A DNA stretch of 64,000 bases from Herpetosiphon llansteffanensis (GTDB lineage Bacteria > Chloroflexota > Chloroflexia > Chloroflexales > Herpetosiphonaceae), in the NCBI RefSeq assembly GCF_003205875.1, contig NZ_PUBZ01000103.1, positions 142,233 through 206,232 of the forward strand, read 5' to 3'. The position numbers and the translations under genes were made by a program. The notes beneath the pieces are model-generated. The model was not told the DNA's origin and made no database searches. It saw only the letters and a program-made list of their open reading frames with translations. Positions within the stretch are counted from its first letter, which is position 1. The number at the start of each line of letters is the position of its first letter. Shown here piece by piece: positions 27,864 through 36,993 of this stretch.

Positions 27864-29053
27864 TGCGGCGGATCGTGTTTCTAATTACGATGGGCATTGA
27901 ACGGCCATCGGGCCAGCGCTACTTTAATCTGGCCCGCGAGTTGGTGCGCAATGGCGACCAAGTGCGCATTTTAGCCTTGCACCCCGATTTGGCCCAATGC
28001 CAACAGCGCCGTTTTAAGCAAGATGGCGTTGAAATTTGGTATGTTGGCCAGATGCACTCGCGCAAACGCCATGGCGAGGTGCTGCCATTTTCGCCCTTGC
28101 AACTCCTCTGGGTCTTAATCACCGCAACCTTGGGCATGCTTTGGGGCATTCTCTGCTCGCCAGCAGCAATTTACCACCTTGGCAAGCCACAGCCCGTTAA
28201 TGGGTTGGCGGCGGTTTTAGGTGTGCTGCTTGGGCGCGGCCAGCAGTTTTGGGTCGATTGCGATGATGATGAAGTTGGCAGTAATCGGCTCACCAATCAG
28301 GCCCAGCGCATGGTCTTTGCTTTTTGGCAATGGCTCTTGCCGCGCTTGGCCAAGGGCGTAACCGTCAATACCCAAGCCTTAGCCGCCCGTATGCTGCAAG
28401 CACGCGCTCCCAAAATTGTTTATGTGCCCAACGGTGTTGATTTAAGTCTGTTTCAAGCGCCAGAACCAACAGTTTTGGCTGGGTTACGTAGCAGTTTGGG
28501 CCTAGATGGCACCAAGGTGATTGCCTATGTAGGCACAATTGCCCTCCACAATCACCCAATCAATTTGCTGCTCGAAGCCTTTGACCTGCAATTAAAGCAC
28601 GATCCACTAATTCGCGTGTTGCTGATTGGCGGCGGCGAGGATTTGGGTTATATCCAAAACTGGATTCGTGAGCATGGCTATCACGAGCAGATCATCTGCC
28701 TCGGCCATCAAGATCGGCGCACGATTCCCACTTGGATGGCGCTTGCCGATGTTACGGTTGATCCCGTGTATGATGATGCGGTGGCGCAAGCCCGTTCGCC
28801 ATTGAAGCTCTTTGAAAGTTTGGCCTTGGGCATTCCAGCGGTCACTGGCGATGTCGGCGATCGGCGCTTGATTTTAAATTTTGTCGCCGATCGCTTGATT
28901 GCGCCTGCTGGCGATGCCTTGGGTTTAGCAAAAACCCTGCAAAGCGCGCTTACAAGCTGGAGCGATGCAGATCGCCACGCCTGTTTTGAGCGAGCGGCTG
29001 ATTATGCTTGGTCTGCTTTAGCGCTACGTTGGCGCACAGGCTACGAGGAATAA
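27863..29053 (+). CDS. GT4-type glycosyltransferase
   Basis: A 396-residue GT-B enzyme. The acceptor domain opens MRRIVFLITMGIERPSGQRY, includes a hydrophobic stretch (LLWVLITATLGMLWGILC) that could dip into the membrane, and has WVDCDDDEVGSNR. The donor domain shows VPNGVDLSLF, VIAYVGTIALHNHPINLLLE, and the terminal motif ARSPLKLFESLALGIPAVTG. The start overlaps the previous stop by one base (TAATG). It is the third gene of the operon; acceptor and donor are unknown. Confidence 0.85.
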   Translation: MRRIVFLITMGIERPSGQRYFNLARELVRNGDQVRILALHPDLAQCQQRRFKQDGVEIWYVGQMHSRKRHGEVLPFSPLQLLWVLITATLGMLWGILCSPAAIYHLGKPQPVNGLAAVLGVLLGRGQQFWVDCDDDEVGSNRLTNQAQRMVFAFWQWLLPRLAKGVTVNTQALAARMLQARAPKIVYVPNGVDLSLFQAPEPTVLAGLRSSLGLDGTKVIAYVGTIALHNHPINLLLEAFDLQLKHDPLIRVLLIGGGEDLGYIQNWIREHGYHEQIICLGHQDRRTIPTWMALADVTVDPVYDDAVAQARSPLKLFESLALGIPAVTGDVGDRRLILNFVADRLIAPAGDALGLAKTLQSALTSWSDADRHACFERAADYAWSALALRWRTGYEE

Positions 29054-29054
29054 T

Positions 29055-29111
29055 ATGCAAACTAGCCGCCTGATCTGGCCCCAACCAACGAGCGAGCATC
29101 GTCATGATTAA
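29055..29111 (+). CDS. Possible 18-residue coupling peptide
   Basis: Frame MQTSRLIWPQPTSEHRHD directly after the preceding stop, with GAGGAA at ideal spacing. It ends inside the first codons of the flippase gene, whose own ribosome site is weak. Its likely purpose, if translated, is to carry ribosomes to the flippase start. Confidence 0.3.
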   Translation: MQTSRLIWPQPTSEHRHD

Positions 29112-30375
29112 GGATTCTACCTCAACCCAAGCCACCGCGACCGAACCCCAAGCATCGGCCAAATTACCACGGGCGCGGCTTTTTCAGATTAGCTTTGGGG
29201 TTGGCGGCGTTATGCTGGCGCGGCTGTTGGGGATTTTCACCCAAATTATTTTGGCCCGCCGCTTAGGTGCCGAGCAATATGGCTTGTTCAACTCGCTGTA
29301 TGCCTTGCTGAACCCATTAATTATTCTGGCCAATTTGGGCTTGGATAATTGGTTGCTACGCCAAAGCTCCGATCGGGTGCTGCTAAATAAATCGGTAAGT
29401 CGCGTCTTTGCTTTGCGTGGCTTTGTGCTGGCAGGGCTGTTATTAGTCGCCGCACCGTTTGTCAGTATGCGCAACCCTGCCTTTACCCCGCATTTGATCG
29501 CCTTAGCCTGCGCAGGCATTATTGGCGATTTATTGGTTGGCACTGCCGATACCGCTTTGCGGGCTTCGATTCAGGTGCTCAAAGCTTCTAGCCTGCAAAT
29601 TGTCGTCGCGCTGAGTTTGTTTGTGCCAATTTGGTTTACGCCCCAATTGCCATTCTCAACCGTGGTGATCTATCGCTGTATTGCGGTAGCCTTGGGTTTT
29701 GGCCTCAGTGTGTACTATTTGCATGGCATTTTGCGCTGGGTTTGGCAGCCGCGCCAATGGATTAATACCATTCGCGAGGCGCGCTTCTACTTTATTTCCG
29801 AAGTTATGGCCTACCTAACCTTGCGCGTCGACCTCTTTTTGGTGGCCTTGCTATTACCAACGATTAATTCAGGGATTTATGCGCCGCCGCTGGCAATTAT
29901 CAATAACACATTTTTAGTGCCCAGCATTACCGCCCAAATTTTGCTACCGATGATCGTCAAGCATTCGCCAAAATCACCACTCTATCGGCGGGTTATTCGC
30001 TTGGCAATTGGCTTGAGCGTGCTGTATGGCTTGGCATGGTTCGCGCTGCTCACATGGTATTCCGATTGGATTATCAACCTGATGTATGGCGCGCAATATG
30101 CCGATGCAATTCCATTGTTGCAAATTATGGCAATTATTCCCTTGCTCAAGAGCCTGAATTTTTGCTGGGCGACCTTTATGGTTTCCAACGATCAGCAGCC
30201 ATTGCGGGTCAAATTGCAAACCATTGGCGCGACCATTAGCATTCTCGGCAATTTTGTGGTAATTCCGTTGTATGGCTTGCAAGGCGTGGCGATCATCAAT
30301 ATGATCACCGAAATTGCGCTGTTTATCTCGTATGGATATGGTGCTTGGCTAACCTATCAGAAAGTGATGCGATGA
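29104..30375 (+). CDS. Polysaccharide flippase (Wzx-like, MOP superfamily)
   Basis: A 423-residue membrane protein with about 12 TM helices. It opens with a polar tail, then FQISFGVGGVMLARLLGIFT and the family signature LARRLGAEQYGLFNSLYALL. Such proteins flip lipid-linked oligosaccharides across the membrane. The length is slightly under the usual 450-500. The position in the middle of a transferase operon fits exactly. Start ATG at 29104 lies within the end of a micro-ORF. The stop overlaps the start of the pyruvyl transferase gene (ATGA). Confidence 0.9.
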   Translation: MIKDSTSTQATATEPQASAKLPRARLFQISFGVGGVMLARLLGIFTQIILARRLGAEQYGLFNSLYALLNPLIILANLGLDNWLLRQSSDRVLLNKSVSRVFALRGFVLAGLLLVAAPFVSMRNPAFTPHLIALACAGIIGDLLVGTADTALRASIQVLKASSLQIVVALSLFVPIWFTPQLPFSTVVIYRCIAVALGFGLSVYYLHGILRWVWQPRQWINTIREARFYFISEVMAYLTLRVDLFLVALLLPTINSGIYAPPLAIINNTFLVPSITAQILLPMIVKHSPKSPLYRRVIRLAIGLSVLYGLAWFALLTWYSDWIINLMYGAQYADAIPLLQIMAIIPLLKSLNFCWATFMVSNDQQPLRVKLQTIGATISILGNFVVIPLYGLQGVAIINMITEIALFISYGYGAWLTYQKVMR

Positions 30376-31679
30376 AGGTTTTGTTGTTAAACGCCCATTC
30401 GCCGCAAAATGCTGGCGATTTGGCCTTGCTTGAGCAATCGTTGGCCCATTTACAGGCAGCGTTTCCCCATGCCGATGTGAGTTATGTGATCAATCAGCCA
30501 GAGCCAGCAGCCTGGCTCCCAGCAGCTGTGCCCTATATTCGTTCGATTCACGAACATAAAACCAATTTGATCAAAGATGCACCCAAGCCACGGCGCAAAT
30601 GGCTGATGCTTGGTTTGGCAATCTGGTTGGTCAGCATCAGCTTAATCTATCGCTGGACAGGCCTCAGATTCAAGCCCCGCGCAAGCAGTGCTTGGCGCGA
30701 ATTACTTGATCATTATTTTGAGGCCAACGTAGCTGCGGCGATTGGCGGCGGCTACTTATATGCCACCAAAGCCTTTGACCTCAACTATATTTGGGTTTGG
30801 TTGGGCGTGGCCTTGCCTGTGATCATGGGCAAGCCGCTGGTGATGTTGCCGCAATCGTTTGGGCCAGTTACTGGCAAAATCAATCAATTGTTGTTGGCGT
30901 GGTTGGTCAATCGCTCGGTGCTGGCCTATGCCCGCGAGGAGCGCTCGCAGCAATATTTGTATAGCATTGGGGTTAATCAACCAGTGCATGTTGTGCCCGA
31001 TGTGGCCTTCAATTGCCCAACTGTCGAGCCAGCCCAAGCAGAAGCCTATTTGGCAGAGTGGTGGCAACCAGCCAAACGCCCAGCCTTGTTAATTGGCATC
31101 ACGGCCATGGATTTTGGCATTCAGCATCCAGGCTCTGGGTTTAGCCATGGCCAGCGCTACGAACAAGCCTTGCTTGATTTGATTCAGCATATCAGCCAGC
31201 ACGACGATGTGCATATCTTGGTGTTTGCGCAATGTGTTGGCGCGAGCGAGGCCGAGGATGATCGGGTTGTGGCGCGGCGTTTGCTGGCCCAATTGCCTGC
31301 CGAAACCCCAATTACCTTTATTGATGATCGTTTGCAGCCAGCGATGCTCAAGCAATTGTATAGCAAGCTCGACTTGCTGGTAGCGACCCGCTTGCATTCG
31401 GCGATTTTTGCCTTGAGCAGCAACACGCCAAGTTTTGTGATTGGCTATTTGCACAAATCGGCGGGTGTCATGCAAATGCTCGGCTTAGCTGATTATCAAA
31501 TTCCGATCGAATCGATTGATAGTGCCAACATTATTAGCGCATTCGACCAAACCGTGGCCGCGCGCAGCTTGATTAAAACCCTGATGCGTAGCACAATTCC
31601 CAGCCTCCAAAGCCAACTAGAGCGCTTGCCCAGCCAAATTCGGGCAGCGGTTGGCGATTGGTTACGAGGAGCAAAGTAG
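30372..31679 (+). CDS. Polysaccharide pyruvyl transferase family protein
   Basis: A 435-residue enzyme of the CsaB/WcaK family, which adds pyruvate ketals from phosphoenolpyruvate to sugars of surface polymers. Visible motifs: MKVLLLNAHSPQNAGDLALL (the N-terminal nucleotide-fold loop), AAIGGGYLY, VMLPQSFGPVTGKINQLLL, YAREERSQQYL, VPDVAF, and the donor-side VATRLHSAIFALSSNTPSF. The ATG at 30372 overlaps the flippase stop. A pyruvylated glycan would be negatively charged and could anchor surface-layer proteins, as in other bacteria, but that is an inference. Confidence 0.88.
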   Translation: MKVLLLNAHSPQNAGDLALLEQSLAHLQAAFPHADVSYVINQPEPAAWLPAAVPYIRSIHEHKTNLIKDAPKPRRKWLMLGLAIWLVSISLIYRWTGLRFKPRASSAWRELLDHYFEANVAAAIGGGYLYATKAFDLNYIWVWLGVALPVIMGKPLVMLPQSFGPVTGKINQLLLAWLVNRSVLAYAREERSQQYLYSIGVNQPVHVVPDVAFNCPTVEPAQAEAYLAEWWQPAKRPALLIGITAMDFGIQHPGSGFSHGQRYEQALLDLIQHISQHDDVHILVFAQCVGASEAEDDRVVARRLLAQLPAETPITFIDDRLQPAMLKQLYSKLDLLVATRLHSAIFALSSNTPSFVIGYLHKSAGVMQMLGLADYQIPIESIDSANIISAFDQTVAARSLIKTLMRSTIPSLQSQLERLPSQIRAAVGDWLRGAK

Positions 31680-31687
31680 CAGATTAT

Positions 31688-32854
31688 ATGGATAAAATAA
31701 CTGTCGCTCATGTGATTACCGGCTTTGCCAGCGCCGAAGGTGCTGGTGGCTCGGCGCTGTTTGGCATCGAAGTTGCCCGCGCCTTAGATAAAAGCCGATT
31801 TCGGCCAATTGTCTGTGGAATTCATCGCTACGATGCGCCATCCGAGCAGCGCTGGCTCGAAACTTTGGCTGCTGAAGGCATCGAAACCAGAATTATGGTG
31901 CCAGAACGCAGAAAATTGCGCTACGATATGGTGCGTTTTAGTGCCCTCTTCAATCAACTGATTCAAGAGCAAGCGGTTGATATTATTCATACCCATGTCG
32001 AACGGATCGAATTTTTCATTAGTGTGCAAAAACTGTTGCACCCAAGCTACTACCCCAAATTAGTGCGCACCCTGCATATTAACTCGATGTGGGTAACTAG
32101 GCCATTGGTGCGGCGCTTGATGAATATTGCCTATAGCCAATTGTTTAGCGAAGAAATTGCAATTTCGCAAGCCACCAAAACCATGCTTGATAACCGCATG
32201 GCAGCGCGGGTTTTTGGCCGTTCAGCGACGCTGATTCAAAATAGCTTACCCTTGGCGCGCTTGCAAAAATTCGATTTGCCAAAACAGCACACGCCGTTTA
32301 GCCCACCACGCTTCTTATTAATTGGTCGGCTAGAGATTCAAAAAGCCCAAGATATTTTTATTCAAGCGGCGGCGCTAGTACTGCAACACTCTCCAGATGC
32401 AGAATTTTGGCTCGCAGGCGAGGGCACGCAAGAAGCCAATTTCCGCCAACTTGCAGCCAATTTAGCTATCGAGCATGCCATAAAATTCCTTGGGCCACGC
32501 GATGATATTCCCGAAGTTTTGAGCCAAGTTGATGTGCTTGTTTCAACGTCGCGCTGGGAAGGCTTTGCAACCGTTATTTTGGAAGCAATGGCAGCGCGCA
32601 CGCCAATTATTGCCAGCGATATTGGCGGCAACAACGAGCAAGTCGTCGATGGCGAAACAGGGCTATTGGTCGAGGCCGAAAATGCGAGCGCTGTGGCCGA
32701 AGCAATGATCTGGATGCTGGAACACCGCAGTGAAGCGGCGCTTATGGGCCAGCGCGGCTACGAGTGGGGGCAGCAGTTCACGATGGAACGCACTGCTGCC
32801 CAGTATGAGGCAATCTACGAACGGCTAATTAGGGAGCAAAAATATCGACCTTGA
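31688..32854 (+). CDS. GT4 glycosyltransferase
   Basis: A 388-residue GT-B enzyme starting MDKITVAHVITGFASAEGAG. An in-frame upstream codon at 31658 lies within the preceding gene and was rejected. Donor-domain motifs: LLIGRLEIQKAQDIFIQAAA, FLGPRDDIPEVLSQVDVLV, then SRWEGFATVILEAMAARTPI with IASDIGGNNEQVVDGETGLL. The ATG follows GAGGAG at a slightly long distance. It is the last gene of the glycan operon. Its 3' end overlaps the convergent lipoprotein gene by 26 bases. Confidence 0.88.
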   Translation: MDKITVAHVITGFASAEGAGGSALFGIEVARALDKSRFRPIVCGIHRYDAPSEQRWLETLAAEGIETRIMVPERRKLRYDMVRFSALFNQLIQEQAVDIIHTHVERIEFFISVQKLLHPSYYPKLVRTLHINSMWVTRPLVRRLMNIAYSQLFSEEIAISQATKTMLDNRMAARVFGRSATLIQNSLPLARLQKFDLPKQHTPFSPPRFLLIGRLEIQKAQDIFIQAAALVLQHSPDAEFWLAGEGTQEANFRQLAANLAIEHAIKFLGPRDDIPEVLSQVDVLVSTSRWEGFATVILEAMAARTPIIASDIGGNNEQVVDGETGLLVEAENASAVAEAMIWMLEHRSEAALMGQRGYEWGQQFTMERTAAQYEAIYERLIREQKYRP

Positions 32855-33350
32855 TTGCGCCAAGATCAAGCTTTTTATCGCTTTGAGCATCAATTACCAT
32901 CGTTACCTGATCGGGGCCAAGTAACACCTTATAATTCCCAAACACATCGCCGACTACGATGACATAGCGATGGGGTGGAATATTTTCAAAGACAAAATCG
33001 CCTTGATCATCGGCAACCGTGATTGGGCTATGAGCGGTATTCAGCACAAAATTGGTTTCGCCTTTTTCATTATCATAGGCTTCAGCCAATTGAACTGGGA
33101 CTTGGCTATAGGGTTGATTATTGGTTGGGTTGCTGACATTGCCAATAACCGTTGCCCGGCCACTTTCAGGATCTTTAACTTGGCTCAAATCGCGATCTTC
33201 GGCGATCATGAGGGTTGGGGTTGGCAAGGTTCCGACCGTTGGTAAGGAACTGTTCGCGGTGGGCACTGGGTTGGTTGTAGCGGGCAAGCTACTATCGCTA
33301 CAGCCAGCCAACGCGCCCAGGATCAACCCTGTCAAAAGAATTTTGCGCAT
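32829..33350 (-). CDS. Lipoprotein with carboxypeptidase-regulatory-like beta domain
   Basis: A 173-residue predicted lipoprotein: MRKILLTGLILGALAGCSDS, lipobox LAGC. A Ser/Thr/Pro linker follows, then one beta-sandwich (VIGNVSNPTNNQPYSQVPVQ to ADDQGDFVFENIPPHRYVIV) of the kind often used as a carbohydrate- or protein-binding module. The ATG at 33350 follows AGAGGT. It is transcribed toward the glycan operon and may share its cellular location. No catalytic residues visible. Confidence 0.75.
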   Translation of the reverse strand: MRKILLTGLILGALAGCSDSSLPATTNPVPTANSSLPTVGTLPTPTLMIAEDRDLSQVKDPESGRATVIGNVSNPTNNQPYSQVPVQLAEAYDNEKGETNFVLNTAHSPITVADDQGDFVFENIPPHRYVIVVGDVFGNYKVLLGPDQVTMVIDAQSDKKLDLGAIKVDIFAP

Positions 33351-33381
33351 AAACAATGTACCTCTTTCTTAGAACATGAAA

Positions 33382-34122
33382 TTAGCGACGAGTAATATGC
33401 AAGCGACTTTTATGCTCAAAGCGAAATTCAGCTTGGCGATTACGGAAGAAATCATCGATAGCCTGGCGACACCCAGACCAACTCTCATAGTCGTCGATGA
33501 CCAAGATGCCACCTTGCACCAGATGTGGCACAATGCGTTCAAGACAAACCATCACTGAATCGTACCAATCGCAATCAATGTGGGCTAAAGCGACAGGCTG
33601 ATCGATCTGAAGGCTATCTTCGTATAAGCCCTTAACCAAACGTACATGGTGTTGCTCAATGGGATAGCCTGCTGCTGCAAAGGCGGCAATTACCTTTTGA
33701 TCAAGCGCCTCCTCGTAGCCATAATAGCGGCGATTACCCAACCCTGGCGATTTACCAGTGCTAATCACTTCGTAGCGTTGATGCACATCATGACCATCAC
33801 GTTCTGAAGGTGGCGGAATCATGCCAAAGACATCGTAAATGGCAAATGGACGTTGTTTGGCTTTGACACTGGTAATGACAATCGCCGAGCCACCAGCAGC
33901 ACAGCCCAATTCGAGCATTTGGCCAGCGATGCCCTCTTGTTCAAGTTGACGCACTGCCAAGCCAAGATCGATCAAGGCTGCTTGATCAAGATAAGTTAAG
34001 TGCTGTTTTTGCACATGCCTGATCGCACTTACCAGCGCTGGATACTGCCGATTGAGCGTACTCAAGCGCCAAGAACTGATCAGTTTTGATGCGCTATTCT
34101 TTAATCGTGCTTTGATTCCCAA
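33382..34122 (-). CDS. TylF/MycF-type O-methyltransferase
   Basis: A 246-residue SAM-dependent enzyme related to macrocin O-methyltransferase TylF, which methylates sugar hydroxyls. Motifs: SAM loop MLELGCAAGGSAIVITSV, the acidic GLYEDSL, metal/catalytic AHIDCDWYDSVMVCLE and GGILVIDDYESWSGCRQAID. Next to the glycan operon it may methylate a sugar of the same polymer. The start is uncertain: TTG at 34122 has GAGGAG at proper spacing, while TTG at 34131 is directly adjacent to it. No ATG is plausible. Confidence 0.85.
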   Translation of the reverse strand: MGIKARLKNSASKLISSWRLSTLNRQYPALVSAIRHVQKQHLTYLDQAALIDLGLAVRQLEQEGIAGQMLELGCAAGGSAIVITSVKAKQRPFAIYDVFGMIPPPSERDGHDVHQRYEVISTGKSPGLGNRRYYGYEEALDQKVIAAFAAAGYPIEQHHVRLVKGLYEDSLQIDQPVALAHIDCDWYDSVMVCLERIVPHLVQGGILVIDDYESWSGCRQAIDDFFRNRQAEFRFEHKSRLHITRR

Positions 34123-34401
34123 ATCTGGCAACTCCTCGTTAATCGAGCGAAATTAACCCCTCTAAACAGCTCTAAACCAGCTAATTAACCCAAAAGGATT
34201 AGTCGTTTAACAAGGGATTAAAGGAAGAGCAAATCAACAATTTATCCGAAATTAAGCGTTTCTAGGGCGCTGGAATAAGCAGCAGCGACAACTAATCCTT
34301 GCCAAAAGCTAGCCAAGCATACCATGCTGAATACATCAGATCAAATCCAGCAAAGAAGCAGCAATACTCGAAATAATCCCTCTATTAGCCAAGATGGAGT
34401 A
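34123..34401. other. Intergenic stretch without genes
   Basis: I see no ORF, RNA or member of the repeat families here. A-T-rich divergent promoter region of the methyltransferase gene and the secreted-protein gene. Confidence 0.6.
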
Positions 34402-34430
34402 TTGCACTGAACCTATGATCTTGTGATACT
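34402..34430 (+). promoter_or_regulatory. Promoter of the abundant-looking secreted protein
   Basis: TTGCAC (34402-34407), 17 bases, then GATACT (34425-34430) preceded by TGT, an extended -10. The transcript leader would be about 65 bases and ends with AAAGGAG before the ATG at 34502. Confidence 0.5.
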
Positions 34431-34501
34431 ATAGCCAGCATCCAAGGGAATACCTAACGAAGTGTTTAGGTACATTAACGGTCTTATAAAGGAGTTCATC
34501 C

Positions 34502-35914
34502 ATGACGTTTGCAAAGCTGCGTGTCCGGGCAATGATGGTTGCCTTGTTGCTTTCAATCTTTGCAGTAGGCGGTCGGGGCGTATCAGCTCAAACCAATGCC
34601 TATGCAACCGCCTTCACCACCTCAATCACCTACCAAAACATTGGTGCTGGTACTGCAAACATTAACTTGGTTGTGTACAGCTCAACTGGTACTCCATCAA
34701 CAGTTCCATCATCAACCTTGGCTCAAAATGGCGCTGGCTCGTTCTTCGTTGGCTCAGTTAGCAGCTTTGGGACGAGCTTCAATGGTTCAGCAGTTATCTC
34801 AGCTGATCAACCAATCGCTGCAACGTTGGTTCAAATCCCAGCAGCAGCTTCAGTTGTCAAGAACCGCCCATTGTCAAATGGTTTCTCAAGCGGTTCAGCA
34901 ACCGTTTTGATTCCAACCGTTTTGAAGTCATTTGCTAACTACACCAGCAAATTTGTGATTCAAAACACCGACACCGTTGCGAACGATTTCAAGATTGAAT
35001 TCGTCACCCCAACTGGTGTTTCGTACACCGCCAACCCAACCAACGTTTTGCCAAACGCTTCAGTGTACTACGACGCTGGCACGATTGCAGAATTGGGCGC
35101 AAGCTTCAATGGTTCAGTTCGTGTAACCGCCACCAAGAATGGCACCAGCAACCCAGGTAGCGCTGTTGGTACCGCCCTTGAATTACAAACCAACGGTGCT
35201 GGCGCATATGCTTCACAAGCATTCCCATCAACCGCTGCTGCAAACAAAGTCTACATGGCAAGCGCCCTCTGCGACTTAGTAATTCCAAGTGGTAAAGCTA
35301 CCACGTTCTATGCAGTGCAAAATGCTAGCACTTCACCAGCTACAGTTAGCGTTACCTATGTTAGTAGCGCAGGTGGTGCACCATTAACTTCACCACAAGT
35401 CACCATTGCCCCAGGTGCTAAAGCAAGCTTTAACCCTTGTGGTGTGACTCCAGTGAACTTCAATGGCTCAGCAACCATCAACTCAAACCAACCAATCTTG
35501 GCAATTGGTAAAGTTAACGGTGCTGGCTTGTACACCGCATTCGAAGGTGCAACCGCTGGTACTGCTAAGGTTGCATTGCCATACGTTCGCTGGTTGACCC
35601 CAGCTCAAGGTGGCCAACAAACCTTCATCGCCATCCAAAACGTTGGCACAGCTGCTGCAAGCAATGTCACCGTCAAGTACTACAACGCAAGCGGTACCTT
35701 GCTCGGTACCCACACCATCCCAAGCATTGCAGCTGGCGCTAAAGCTAGCTCAAACCCAACCAGCGCAACCCCAAGCGCTGCCGGTATGGGTGTTGGTGGC
35801 GGTTCAGCCGTGGTTGAAGGCGCAGGCGCTAGCTTGATCGTTGTTACCCGTGTCCAAACTCCTGTTGGCACTGGTACCACCGGCGAAGACTACAACGGTA
35901 TTCCTTTCAACTAG
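34502..35914 (+). CDS. Secreted repeat protein, possible surface-layer or matrix component
   Basis: A 470-residue exported protein: signal peptide MTFAKLRVRAMMVALLLSIF ending VSA-QT. The mature part is low in charge, rich in Ala/Ser/Thr/Asn/Gly, and built from four or so related beta-sandwich units with the recurring FNGSA/FNGSV and VQNxxT motifs (e.g. SFNGSAVISADQPIAATLVQ and NFNGSATINSNQPILAIGKV). Codon use differs from the neighbours: TCA, AAC, GGT and CCA dominate, the pattern of a highly expressed gene. Strong ribosome site, extended -10 promoter and a clean terminator agree. I know no named family; a surface or sheath protein is the inference. Confidence 0.8.
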   Translation: MTFAKLRVRAMMVALLLSIFAVGGRGVSAQTNAYATAFTTSITYQNIGAGTANINLVVYSSTGTPSTVPSSTLAQNGAGSFFVGSVSSFGTSFNGSAVISADQPIAATLVQIPAAASVVKNRPLSNGFSSGSATVLIPTVLKSFANYTSKFVIQNTDTVANDFKIEFVTPTGVSYTANPTNVLPNASVYYDAGTIAELGASFNGSVRVTATKNGTSNPGSAVGTALELQTNGAGAYASQAFPSTAAANKVYMASALCDLVIPSGKATTFYAVQNASTSPATVSVTYVSSAGGAPLTSPQVTIAPGAKASFNPCGVTPVNFNGSATINSNQPILAIGKVNGAGLYTAFEGATAGTAKVALPYVRWLTPAQGGQQTFIAIQNVGTAAASNVTVKYYNASGTLLGTHTIPSIAAGAKASSNPTSATPSAAGMGVGGGSAVVEGAGASLIVVTRVQTPVGTGTTGEDYNGIPFN

Positions 35915-35940
35915 GCTTAAACCTTTGAGGATTCCCTTGG

Positions 35941-35971
35941 GCCTGCTCCAGCAATGGAGCAGGCTTTTTTT
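35941..35971 (+). terminator. Intrinsic terminator of the secreted-protein gene
   Basis: Stem GCCTGCTCC / GGAGCAGGC followed by seven T. Confidence 0.92.
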
Positions 35972-35979
35972 GTGCATTC

Positions 35980-36009
35980 AAAAACGCCAGTTCACATGAA
36001 CTGGCGTTT
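35980..36009 (-). terminator. Intrinsic terminator of ilvE
   Basis: Stem AAACGCCAGTTCA / TGAACTGGCGTTT; on the minus strand it is followed by a short T-run (the A-run from 35980). It lies 18 bases after the ilvE stop. Confidence 0.85.
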
Positions 36010-36027
36010 GCTCGTAGGTAACTGAGT

Positions 36028-36963
36028 TTATGCCAACACGGAGCTATAGACAGGGCTGCACCATTCGCGGCGCTTCGCATCTTGGCCATGGGTCGCTGCA
36101 TAATACAGGCTACGCAGCTGCGTGAAGATTGGACCAATCTCGCCATTACCAACCGCACGATGATCAACCTCAACCACCGGCGTAACTTCAACGCCCGTGC
36201 CACAGAAGAAGATTTCATCGGCTGCATAGAGTTCGGTACGATCAATCGTACGCTCAACCACCTGCAAGCCAAGCTCCTCGGTTGCTAGTTGTTTGATGAC
36301 ATGGCGAGTAATGCCTTCCAGAATGTTATCGGTAATGCCTGGCGTATACAACACGCCATTGCGCACCACATAGATATTTTCGGCACTGCCTTCGCAAACA
36401 TGGCCATCTTGGGTCAAAACAATGCCTTCATCAAAGCCATTTTGCATGGCTTCGCTCTTAACCAGCGCTGAATTAACATACGATCCGGTAGCTTTCAGGC
36501 GGGCTGGAATCGCATTATCATCAATTCGTCGCCATGAGCTAATGCCAACTTTCAAGCCAGCTTCTTTTTCAATGTATTTGCCAAATGGAATCGCCCAAAT
36601 CGTAAAATCGTCGCTGATGTCGTGCAAGCGCACCCCAATGCCTTCAAATGATTTGTAGGCTAATGGGCGAATATAGACATCGCTGCGAAATTCTTCGCGC
36701 CGCAATAATTCGAGCGTGGTTTCGACCAGTTGCTCAACACTGTATGGCAAGCGAATTTGTAGCACTTTGCACGAGCGCAACAAGCGTTCGTAGTGGGCTT
36801 GCAGATGAAACACATACAATTGCTCGTCGGCTTCGTTCCAATAAGCCCGAATGCCTTCAAAACAGCCAGTGCCATAATTCAAGGCATGATTCATAACACT
36901 GACTTTGGCATCAGCAATCGGCACAATTTCCCCTTTGAAAAAGGCAAAACGATTGGTTGACAT
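36028..36963 (-). CDS. ilvE: Branched-chain amino-acid aminotransferase
   Basis: A 311-residue fold-type IV PLP enzyme interconverting Val, Leu and Ile with their 2-oxo acids. Motifs: NHALNYGTGCFEGIRAYW (residues 25-42), RPLAYKS, ARLKATGSYVNSALVKSEA with the PLP lysine in NSALVK-type context, GFDEGIVLTQDGHVCEGSAE, and the C-terminal DEIFFCGTGVEVTPVVEVD. Length matches the family. AAGGAG precedes the ATG. It lies 30 bases behind the DMT permease gene and is probably co-transcribed with it, suggesting export of an amino acid or its keto acid. Confidence 0.95.
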   Translation of the reverse strand: MSTNRFAFFKGEIVPIADAKVSVMNHALNYGTGCFEGIRAYWNEADEQLYVFHLQAHYERLLRSCKVLQIRLPYSVEQLVETTLELLRREEFRSDVYIRPLAYKSFEGIGVRLHDISDDFTIWAIPFGKYIEKEAGLKVGISSWRRIDDNAIPARLKATGSYVNSALVKSEAMQNGFDEGIVLTQDGHVCEGSAENIYVVRNGVLYTPGITDNILEGITRHVIKQLATEELGLQVVERTIDRTELYAADEIFFCGTGVEVTPVVEVDHRAVGNGEIGPIFTQLRSLYYAATHGQDAKRREWCSPVYSSVLA

Positions 36964-36993
36964 AGCTACTCCTTAATTGTAGGCAAGAATTAA

